Below, piece after piece: positions 32,009 through 39,699 of a stretch of 64,000 nt of DNA (position 1 is the first letter of the stretch; each line of letters opens with the position of its first letter). Source of the DNA: Halobacillus kuroshimensis DSM 18393. GTDB lineage: Bacteria; Bacillota; Bacilli; Bacillales; Halobacillaceae. The position numbers and the translations under genes were made by a program. Location of the stretch: positions 124,001-188,000 of the forward strand of contig NZ_AUDY01000013.1 of NCBI RefSeq assembly GCF_000425705.1, given 5' to 3'. The notes beneath the pieces are model-generated. The model was not told where the DNA came from. It saw only the letters and a list, made by a program, of their open reading frames with translations, and did no database searches.

Positions 32009-33436
32009 CTATGCGGCCTTTTCCTTGTCTTCGTCCTCATTCCAACTGGTTCGTACCATCGTTCCCCAGGAGTTGTTTTTCCGCATAAAGTCGATATGAC
32101 CGAGGAACCTCCATAAAATCCCCAGTTGACGGTATCCGAAGAACATCAAAACCGTGTACAAAATCATCTTGAAATAATCGCGTACTCTCGGGTAGCGCTG
32201 AAAGGCCATTTCCTCCAAAAGCAGCGAACCTAAGCCAAGCAGTGTCCCGTACAGAACATTAATCAGCATGAAGATTCCCATGAGCTTCCATCCGGTCATG
32301 TCCATGAAGCTGTAGCCGAGAATGGCGAGAAAACCTGTAATTCGGAAATAAGGGCTCAAAGTTTCAAAAATAATGTTATATGGGATCGTTAACATACCCA
32401 TGATCTTGTATTTCGGACGCATGAACATGAAGCGCCCTTCTTCAATCATATTTTTCAAATTTCCACGGCCCCAGCGTTTACGCTGACTGCCGAGAATCTT
32501 GAACGTGTCGGGAGCCTGCGTCCAACAGACCGCATCCGGACAAAAATCGATTTTGTAGGGAAGCTTGTGATCCAGCATGTAGCGGTGAAGCTTAATGATA
32601 ATGTTCATATCCTCCCCTGGGTAACCCCCGCGGTAGCCTCCGACTTTTACAACGTATTCCTTCTTAAAGACACCGAAAGCACCGGAAACGATAATCAGGC
32701 CATTCACGTCACTCCAGCCGATCCGTCCGCCGAGAAACGCTTTTAAGTACTCCACCGTCTGGAACATCGGCAGCAATTTTTTCGGAAGATTGACCTGCTT
32801 CACCATCCCGTTTTGGATGCGGCAGCCGTTGGCAATCCGGACGTTACCCCCAATCGCCACATTCTCCTCAGGATTTTCCATATATTTTCTGGCAATCCGG
32901 ATCAGCGCATCTTCTTCGAGTAAAGAATCGGCATCGATTGATGAAATCAATGAGTAATTCGATAAGTTGATGCCGGCATTCAGGGAATCTGCTTTTCCAC
33001 CATTCTCTTTATCTACAAGATAGAGGGTTGGATAATCCGGATTGTAGTAAACCCCTTTGACCTCAGCTGTAGCAATCGTATCTTTGATCATATTCGGGGG
33101 ATGATATTTTAATTGGAACTCCTCGATTAAGGTATCGAGAGTTTTGTCTCCCGACCCGTCATTCACCACAATCACTTCAAACTCCGGGTAGTGGAGCGCC
33201 AGCAGGGATCTGACATTTTCCTTAATGGTCAGCTCTTCATTGAATGCAGGCACAAGAATGGAGATCGGCGGGACATGCTTCGATCCGGACAGGGCCTCAT
33301 ACTTTGAGTAGAAGGTTTCCTTCATAATTCCAAGTATTCTCCGGAAGGAAAATAAGATAATTCCGAAGTAAATGGTGTTGATCGTAACTACGTAATACAT
33401 GGCAAAAATTCCATAGAACAATAAAATTTCCCGCAT
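32009..33436 (-). CDS. Processive family 2 glycosyltransferase, membrane synthase
   Basis: A 475-residue inner-membrane synthase of the IcaA/hyaluronan-synthase/BcsA type. TM near 10-32; GT2 domain with ISILVPAFNEE (58-68), VVNDGSGDKT (90-99), DAD (168-170), GED (274-276) and QRKRW (318-322), the QxxRW mark of processive enzymes; more TM segments from about 340. It should polymerise a UDP-sugar and pass the chain across the membrane. UDP-GlcNAc or its uronate is the likely donor, from the neighbouring genes. No PilZ domain is seen. Confidence 0.9.
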   Translation of the reverse strand: MREILLFYGIFAMYYVVTINTIYFGIILFSFRRILGIMKETFYSKYEALSGSKHVPPISILVPAFNEELTIKENVRSLLALHYPEFEVIVVNDGSGDKTLDTLIEEFQLKYHPPNMIKDTIATAEVKGVYYNPDYPTLYLVDKENGGKADSLNAGINLSNYSLISSIDADSLLEEDALIRIARKYMENPEENVAIGGNVRIANGCRIQNGMVKQVNLPKKLLPMFQTVEYLKAFLGGRIGWSDVNGLIIVSGAFGVFKKEYVVKVGGYRGGYPGEDMNIIIKLHRYMLDHKLPYKIDFCPDAVCWTQAPDTFKILGSQRKRWGRGNLKNMIEEGRFMFMRPKYKIMGMLTIPYNIIFETLSPYFRITGFLAILGYSFMDMTGWKLMGIFMLINVLYGTLLGLGSLLLEEMAFQRYPRVRDYFKMILYTVLMFFGYRQLGILWRFLGHIDFMRKNNSWGTMVRTSWNEDEDKEKAA

Positions 33437-33452
33437 CCTTCATCCTCCTTTC

Positions 33453-34619
33453 TTACATGACGTTTGTTAATGTCTGGTGATTTTCAAAATACTTCTTGTA
33501 TAGAAACTCTTTATGGTTGTGACTCATAATATCCTCGACATGAGAAGATGCGGCTGCTGACTGCTTCAAATCTTCTTCGATGAATTCTCTGGCCAAAGCC
33601 CTTCCATGCTCACTTCCATTTCCAACAGCCAATTGACACAGGGCTTCAAACCCTTCGTCTCCCATACGTACTAAACTGGCTGCACTCGCACGAGCGACCA
33701 TCCAGTTTACATCTTCCATCCGTGTTGATAACAAGGGAATGTATTGGATGAGACCAGACCTCCCAATCCATTCAGCAAAAAGTCTGCGAACCTCCCAATC
33801 CGGGAAAGCAAGATAAAATTGAACATCCTCTTCGGATAAATCGACTGAGGAAATCAGCAATTTGGCCGCATTCATACGAATGTCACGATCATCCGACTTC
33901 GTCAGTTCCTGAATACGATCAGGCAGATCAGCCTTCACGCTGTTCTGAAGACCAATAAGCCCCAGCTTCACATATTTTGGATTCTTTTCATGCAGGAATG
34001 TGATAAATAACTGTGTTAAATCAAGTTCGGATTCCCTAGTGATGTCTGCTGTCAAATGAACATCCTGCTTCCCATTCTCAATAAGGAAACGCAGCAGATC
34101 ACCCATTTCACTTAACTGTGTAGCCGTTTGGGCAGCCGCCCGTGCATAAATGAAGGAGGAAGAATCCACACGCTTCTTATACAGCAGGGAAAGCAGAGAA
34201 GATGTAGCTTCCGGAGCCCTCAATGCTCCAAGGTGATACGCGGCATCCAACCGGACAAGCGGCCGATGACTGCCCAAGCGTTTTAAGTTGTGTTCGACCA
34301 GCCCGAGATCCCCGCACAGCCTTAACAACCGGTGCCGGTAAACCCCATCCAGGCGATTGATCCATTGGACAAGCTCGCTCTGCAGCACTCGGCGTTCAAA
34401 GGTTGTCAGAGAGCCGCCGGGGGTTCTTAACCGATCTTCTTCTCCTAAGTGCATTTGCACATAATCCAAATAATCTTTATGTCGAACCAGACATTGCACT
34501 CTCCGCTTTTCTACACGTTTTTTATTCCATTTCAAACTCAACGTCGCCATAATGAATATAGTCATGAGAATGAGTAAAACCCCAATCATGTAGTAAGCGA
34601 TTTGAACGTTGATATACAT
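33453..34619 (-). CDS. Membrane-anchored HEAT-repeat protein
   Basis: A 388-residue protein with one N-terminal TM segment (about 8-27) and then a mostly helical cytosolic part with HEAT-like repeats, for example HRPLVRLDAAYHLGAL, DDRDIRMNAAKLLISS and VNWMVARASAASLVRMG. HEAT repeats are protein-interaction scaffolds, so I infer an assembly or regulatory partner of the adjacent synthase. It lies 16 bases before the glycosyltransferase gene. Alternative role unknown. Confidence 0.8.
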   Translation of the reverse strand: MYINVQIAYYMIGVLLILMTIFIMATLSLKWNKKRVEKRRVQCLVRHKDYLDYVQMHLGEEDRLRTPGGSLTTFERRVLQSELVQWINRLDGVYRHRLLRLCGDLGLVEHNLKRLGSHRPLVRLDAAYHLGALRAPEATSSLLSLLYKKRVDSSSFIYARAAAQTATQLSEMGDLLRFLIENGKQDVHLTADITRESELDLTQLFITFLHEKNPKYVKLGLIGLQNSVKADLPDRIQELTKSDDRDIRMNAAKLLISSVDLSEEDVQFYLAFPDWEVRRLFAEWIGRSGLIQYIPLLSTRMEDVNWMVARASAASLVRMGDEGFEALCQLAVGNGSEHGRALAREFIEEDLKQSAAASSHVEDIMSHNHKEFLYKKYFENHQTLTNVM

Positions 34620-34634
34620 GGAGAACCTCCTTCC

Positions 34635-36776
34635 TTATTGTTCCAACCCCTGTAAGGCTTCTTTCATCATGTAATAGCTCGCCTTTCTTTTTTCTTCATA
34701 CGCTGTTTCCTGCCATTTCTTCCATTCATAAAGCGGATACGCCTCTGTTGAAACGTGGTTGCTTAACCCAAGGATTTCCTCTCGTTCTTTGTCATAGATC
34801 CAGGGGAGGAGGCGGATGCCATCCACCGTCTCCTTAGGGAGATTCCCTTCCATCTGCTCAGAAGAAGGATAACCGACCGCCTGTTTTGTACTTGGATCTG
34901 AGAAACCTAACAGTCCCCATGGAATTCTCATCTCCAGCACACGGCCTTTGATTTCCCAGTCGGCCTCTTCCTGATTCACAAGGGATGCACGGTTCATCTG
35001 CCCCACCTCTACGTCTTCAAATGGAATTTCCTCCTGTGTCAATGGATGCCTCAATGGTAGACTGACAGCCATTTTCCAAGGTTGGAAGGTTCCCTCCTGA
35101 CCGCTGCCGGAAGCTTCTTCGTAGAGACGCGTATGGAAATCATACGTGGATTCAATCAACACTTCACTTTTTTCCCATTCACTGAGACGTATCATTGTCT
35201 CCAATCCTTCTTCCAGTTGAACGCCTTGGAGGAGTGGAGGAGTATCTGTTCCTCCATCCACACTATCGACACCGATATAAACGGACTGTTTTTCCAAGTC
35301 GATGTCCTCTGGTAATCTGGCGGAAACGTACACATATCCTTCATCATGGGTCAGGTTCAAATCGGTGAGCGGTGTAGAAATTTTCTCCACGTCTTTCTGC
35401 TCCAGCTCCCGCCAATCATCGAGCTCTCCATCAATCTTCACATCATCAGCTTTTCCCGGGTACATGCCTAAAACGCCGTAGGATTCTTCGGCAGATAACG
35501 CGTTAAACCAGAACGCCTCCCTGTGGTCCGTACTCGAAGGCATGGCATTCCACGTTTTCTTAAACCACTCATCCTGCCAGGTGAAAAGCAGGGCCCCCGA
35601 GAATCCTTCGTTGTATATATGGTGAAGCTGATCGACAGCATGTTTTCCCTGTTCTTGTTCACTATGCCCGCCCTGATCACGGCCGAGAGGGCCATTGTGA
35701 GCACTTCCTCTTGATGAAGGAACTCCGAATTCACTGATCATGACAGGAAGCCCATCATGGTAATCTTTCAAATCTTTCAAGTATCCGAGGTATGTATCTA
35801 CCTTTCCATCTTCATTTTTTACGTCGTCGTACTCATCGGTGAACCTTAAAAAGTCCGGATAGTACGGGTAAGCGTGATACGAAGCAAAGTAGCCGGCATC
35901 CCAGTTCGTTTCCTCGATATGTGTGGGATCGACACTCACCATATCCTCTCTTTTCTGGGGTTCCTGCGGATGTTCCAGAGGATCCGTTGTCATCCAATTT
36001 GTAAAGGTCATCGGATGCTGCCACCCTCTTTTACTTTCCTGCTCTGCTGTGTAATCTAAAAGTTCAGCTAACCAGCTTTCAAAGGGGGAGGCATTTTCGG
36101 TGGTTCCAAAATATGTGCCACTGAAAGCTGGATCATCGCTGTGTTTATCATTGGTCTGTTGAACAAGATCTGGACTCCATTCCGTTCCAATATGCCAGGC
36201 AGCCAAATAAGGACCGGCATCCGCCGTATAGTCCCCGCTTGCTTTCCCATCCTGCTCAGGTATCTGGATATCTCCATAAACCGCTCCTGCAGCATGATCA
36301 ATCTCCTGTTTAAAAGCCTGCAGCACACGGTTGGATAAAGCATCTCCCGTGTCATCCATGATATTCACCGGTGACCAGACCCCCTGCATGAAATAAAGAG
36401 GATCCCCTTGGGCAGCTTCGTTGTACTCCACCAGCGCTTCATAGAAAACAGGAGGGTGGATCGTATAAATCCGAATTGTGTTCACTCCCATTTCATCGAT
36501 CATTTCAAACCAGCGGAGGTAGTCGTCTTTAGAAATGGGAAGTTCTCCTGGGAAATGGCCGGGCAAAGTGGCTCCCATGTTTATCCCTTTAATAAAAAGC
36601 GGTGACCAGCTTTCATCCCGATAGACTTCGAATTGATCGTCCTGCGTACGAAATGTCATCTGGCTGCCATTTTGAAGCTGTTCACTTTCTGTCATCTTCG
36701 TTGATCCCACTAAAAACCAGCTGCCAGCCACTGTCATAAAAAAGAGAAAAGCGAGCCCTTTCCCCTTCCATCTCAT
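34635..36776 (-). CDS. Extracytoplasmic glycosidase-like protein with CBM9-like domain
   Basis: A 713-residue protein with an N-terminal signal or anchor (8-25). Residues 45-430 are a TIM-barrel like GH2/GH5-type enzymes: IKGINMGA, MGVNTIRIYTIHPP, the probable acid/base Glu199 in AAWHIGTEWSP and the probable nucleophile Glu349 in PVMISEFGVPSSRG. The C-terminal part has IDGELDDW (448-455), the usual start of a CBM9-type carbohydrate-binding domain. It is the first gene of the operon and may trim or remodel the polymer outside the cell. The start follows GGAGGGAG. Confidence 0.82.
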   Translation of the reverse strand: MRWKGKGLAFLFFMTVAGSWFLVGSTKMTESEQLQNGSQMTFRTQDDQFEVYRDESWSPLFIKGINMGATLPGHFPGELPISKDDYLRWFEMIDEMGVNTIRIYTIHPPVFYEALVEYNEAAQGDPLYFMQGVWSPVNIMDDTGDALSNRVLQAFKQEIDHAAGAVYGDIQIPEQDGKASGDYTADAGPYLAAWHIGTEWSPDLVQQTNDKHSDDPAFSGTYFGTTENASPFESWLAELLDYTAEQESKRGWQHPMTFTNWMTTDPLEHPQEPQKREDMVSVDPTHIEETNWDAGYFASYHAYPYYPDFLRFTDEYDDVKNEDGKVDTYLGYLKDLKDYHDGLPVMISEFGVPSSRGSAHNGPLGRDQGGHSEQEQGKHAVDQLHHIYNEGFSGALLFTWQDEWFKKTWNAMPSSTDHREAFWFNALSAEESYGVLGMYPGKADDVKIDGELDDWRELEQKDVEKISTPLTDLNLTHDEGYVYVSARLPEDIDLEKQSVYIGVDSVDGGTDTPPLLQGVQLEEGLETMIRLSEWEKSEVLIESTYDFHTRLYEEASGSGQEGTFQPWKMAVSLPLRHPLTQEEIPFEDVEVGQMNRASLVNQEEADWEIKGRVLEMRIPWGLLGFSDPSTKQAVGYPSSEQMEGNLPKETVDGIRLLPWIYDKEREEILGLSNHVSTEAYPLYEWKKWQETAYEEKRKASYYMMKEALQGLEQ

Positions 36777-37151
36777 TTATCTCCCTCCTTCGTATTTTGC
36801 ATTAGAGAAAAACTTTTTAGTGTTGCAAACTTAATGTAGAGCGTTTAGATTGTTAGTGTATTGCCTCGCTACGTTTATAACGCTAACACGGGGGTCCGGA
36901 CACTTCATCGAAAACCCAGTTTCGGAACAGCGAATTTCTATTTCGGCACCCCCCCGCAAAAATCCGACAAAATCCGATCTTTTTTCATCAGGGGGGTGAA
37001 CTCCGGGTTCAGAAGCGGGGATAGATGAACCGCTTTCAATAATACCCGGTTCAACAGTTGCGGGACCCCCGGATTAAGAGAGAAAAACAGAAGAGCACAT
37101 TTGGCAGAAGTCCGGTTAAAAACTCATCACTTACACACTTGGAGGTAAACA
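36777..37151. promoter_or_regulatory. Divergent intergenic region with a structured leader
   Basis: This 375-base gap separates the polysaccharide operon (minus) from the two-domain gene (plus). A weak minus-strand promoter (TTGCAA, 16 bases, TCTAAT) is possible about 60 bases before the operon. At 37011-37053 nested arms CCGGGTT/ACCCGG and AAGCGG/CCGCTT can fold a leader of the plus-strand gene. G- and C-homopolymer runs are frequent. I identified no known riboswitch. Confidence 0.35.
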
Positions 37152-38834
37152 ATGAATCGAATCCTATGTCTATCTTTAATGCTCACCGCCCTCTCGCTCC
37201 CTCTCTTCGGCTTTTCAGAATCAGAAGAATACACAAGGGCCATGTGGGTGGAAAAAACGGAACTAGGCGAAGAGGAAGAATCCATTCTGGAGACCGCCCA
37301 GCAGAACAGCATCAATGTTTTATATGTGAAAGGAATAGAAGAAGATCCACAGGTTACGGCAGACTTCATTCAGGAAGCAGACAGCAAAGGGATCCAGGTC
37401 CATGCTCTTGGCGGAGAACCTTCGTGGGCCTTGGAGGAAAATCAGGATAAATATAAAGCCTTTGTGGATGAGGTTATGGAATACAACCAATCCGTCTCAC
37501 CGGACCAGCAGTTTGCTGGTATTCATTTCAAAGTACAGCCCCAATACTTGGAGGAATGGTATGATGACCAGCCCCGTGTCCTTCGTGAATGGAAAGCGAA
37601 TATCACAGCAGGGATTCAATCGGTCCCGGAAGACAGTACACTTGAAATCAGTCATTCCATCCCTTTTTGGCTGGATGAAATGGAAACACCCGGACAATCT
37701 GACGTTCCTTTTAATCATTGGTTGATTCAACAATTTGACCATACGACAATTCTTGCCTTCCGGGATACGCTGGAAACGACCAACGGGATCGTATCCTTGA
37801 CCGAGAATGAATTAGAGGCGGCAGACCAGGCCGGAAAACAGATCCTCGTCGGCATAACGACAGCAGAAACCGGAAGGAATTGGACGACCTTCTTTGAAGA
37901 GGGGCCGGAAAGTATGCATCTGCACCTCAATCTGATGGATAAACACCTTGGGGAGCACAGCTCCTATGCAGGTTATGCCATCGATGATTATGCGAATTTA
38001 AAGCAGCAGGAAGAAACACCTTCTGAAGAAGACATGGAAAAACAACAGAAACGAGGAACATACGTATGGGAAGCCGAAACCCTCATCAATGAAAAAGATA
38101 AAATTCTGGATTTTGCAAAAGAAAATAACATTAATCTGCTCTATACACGTCTGGATCTAACCCAGCCCTACAGCGCCTATTCCCACTTCGTGGAAGCTGC
38201 GGATGCAGCCGGAATCGAAGTACATGCCATGGGTGGACACCCTTCCTGGGCCCTGAAGGAAGAAGAACACCGGATTTTAAAACTTGTGGATTATGTGAAA
38301 TCCTACAATCAGGATGTAAACGAAAACCAATCCTTTGATGGTATCCACCTGGATATCGAGCCCTATGTAGAACCCTCATGGTCCACCGATCAGGCATCTG
38401 TATTGAAACAATGGATGGGTAATTTGGAACGCTTTGTAGAGGAAACGAAAGAAAATTCGGATTTGGAGGCCAGTATGGATATGGCCATGTGGTTTGATGA
38501 CATTGAAACCCCGGGCTCCCCGGAAACGCCTTTTAATGAATGGGTGATCGGATTGATGGATCACACCTCGGTTATGGCCTTCCGTGATCAAGCAGAGGGC
38601 ATCATTCAAGCTGCGGAAAATGAAGTCAACTTTTCTGAAAAACTTGGGAAAGATATTCTTATTTCCGTAGAAATCAAAGAAAATCCTTCCCACCCACATA
38701 TTTCGTTCTATGAGGAAGGAAAAGAGGTGATGGAGAATCAGCTTTCCCTCGTCGATGAGGCATTCCAATCCTATTCCTCCTACCAGGGCTATACTGTCCA
38801 TGCCTATCGATATTGGGATGGTGCCAAAGAATAA
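37152..38834 (+). CDS. Secreted protein with two TIM-barrel-like putative glycosidase domains, one degenerate
   Basis: A 560-residue protein with a signal peptide (about 1-22). It has two domains of one family, about 25-285 and 302-558, each resembling the protein at 25774. Domain 2 keeps the acidic strand motif GIHLDIEPYVEPSW (Asp401, Glu403). Domain 1 reads GIHFKVQPQYLEEW, with Lys127 and Gln129 instead, so it is probably inactive and may bind ligand. Other repeated blocks are HALGGEPSWAL and HAMGGHPSWAL, and LAFRDT and MAFRDQ. AGGAGG-like GGAGGT precedes ATG 37152. Confidence 0.75.
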   Translation: MNRILCLSLMLTALSLPLFGFSESEEYTRAMWVEKTELGEEEESILETAQQNSINVLYVKGIEEDPQVTADFIQEADSKGIQVHALGGEPSWALEENQDKYKAFVDEVMEYNQSVSPDQQFAGIHFKVQPQYLEEWYDDQPRVLREWKANITAGIQSVPEDSTLEISHSIPFWLDEMETPGQSDVPFNHWLIQQFDHTTILAFRDTLETTNGIVSLTENELEAADQAGKQILVGITTAETGRNWTTFFEEGPESMHLHLNLMDKHLGEHSSYAGYAIDDYANLKQQEETPSEEDMEKQQKRGTYVWEAETLINEKDKILDFAKENNINLLYTRLDLTQPYSAYSHFVEAADAAGIEVHAMGGHPSWALKEEEHRILKLVDYVKSYNQDVNENQSFDGIHLDIEPYVEPSWSTDQASVLKQWMGNLERFVEETKENSDLEASMDMAMWFDDIETPGSPETPFNEWVIGLMDHTSVMAFRDQAEGIIQAAENEVNFSEKLGKDILISVEIKENPSHPHISFYEEGKEVMENQLSLVDEAFQSYSSYQGYTVHAYRYWDGAKE

Positions 38835-38906
38835 GTGAAGAATGCAACTGAAAATCCGGACGAGCATCTAAGCGTCCTCGGGAAAAACGACAGGCTATGA
38901 AAAATA

Positions 38907-38943
38907 AAAGGGGGATCTTCTATATATAGAAGATCCCCCTTTT
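38907..38943. terminator. Bidirectional terminator between the polysaccharide and com regions
   Basis: AAAGGGGGATCTTCTA and AGAAGATCCCCCTTT pair across a short AT loop, with A and T tails on both sides; genes converge on it. Confidence 0.88.
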
Positions 38944-38998
38944 CAACATTTGGTAAAGCTACACCCATAGGTCCATAGATGCCGATTCTTGAGCCCGT

Positions 38999-39658
38999 TC
39001 AATCCATATCATCCGTGATAATCCCCCACTGCTTGGATTTCAACACAGCTTCCGCTCTTGTCTTCACCTTCAGTTTTTTGAAGATTTCCGTTAAGTTGTA
39101 CTCAATCGTCCGTGGACTCTTAAAGTAAATCTGAGCGATTTCTCTGTTGCTTTTCCCCTTGGCAACCTCTTTGAGGATTTCCTGTTCTTTCGGCGTAACC
39201 GAAACGTCACGTTCAGGCAGCTCATGTTCAGGCGTTTCTTCAACACGGACCTCATTTTTTCTTAGTTGTTCGAGGAGGGAGACGGGAACAATCGCTTTTC
39301 CCTTCACCCCGTAACGGATCGCTTCAATCAATTCTTCCCGCGGAGCCGTCTTGCTGATAAACCCCGACGCTCCAGACTCCACTAATGTATTGAAATAAGG
39401 ACCCACATCATGACCTGTATAGATGAGTACCGGCGAAGTATGTCCTTCAGACCGTACATGTTTGGTCAGCTCGATGCCATTCATCCCTTTCATACGCAGA
39501 TCGAACAGCAGAATCGAAAAGCTCTGCTCCTTTAAAATCTCCAAAGCCTTCCCAGGGCTGTCTGCAATGGTTACAACCATATCACTCTCTCTTTCGATGA
39601 TTAATTTGGACCCTTCACCAATAGCCGGATGATCATCCACCAATAATATTGAAACCAT
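38999..39658 (-). CDS. comA: ComA-like response regulator (NarL/LuxR family)
   Basis: A 219-residue response regulator. The receiver has Asp8/Asp9, phospho-acceptor Asp53 (LLFDLRMKGMNG), Thr81 and Lys103, all canonical. The C-terminal LuxR-type HTH runs about 152-205 (VTPKEQEILKEVAKGKSNREIA). The position directly after comP and the comQ-comX-comP order identify it as ComA by synteny. Its targets cannot be read from the window; the adjacent polysaccharide region is a candidate. Confidence 0.88.
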   Translation of the reverse strand: MVSILLVDDHPAIGEGSKLIIERESDMVVTIADSPGKALEILKEQSFSILLFDLRMKGMNGIELTKHVRSEGHTSPVLIYTGHDVGPYFNTLVESGASGFISKTAPREELIEAIRYGVKGKAIVPVSLLEQLRKNEVRVEETPEHELPERDVSVTPKEQEILKEVAKGKSNREIAQIYFKSPRTIEYNLTEIFKKLKVKTRAEAVLKSKQWGIITDDMD

Positions 39659-39699
39659 TCAACCTCTCCTCTTCTCCAACCTTTTTCCAATCGTTTCCT

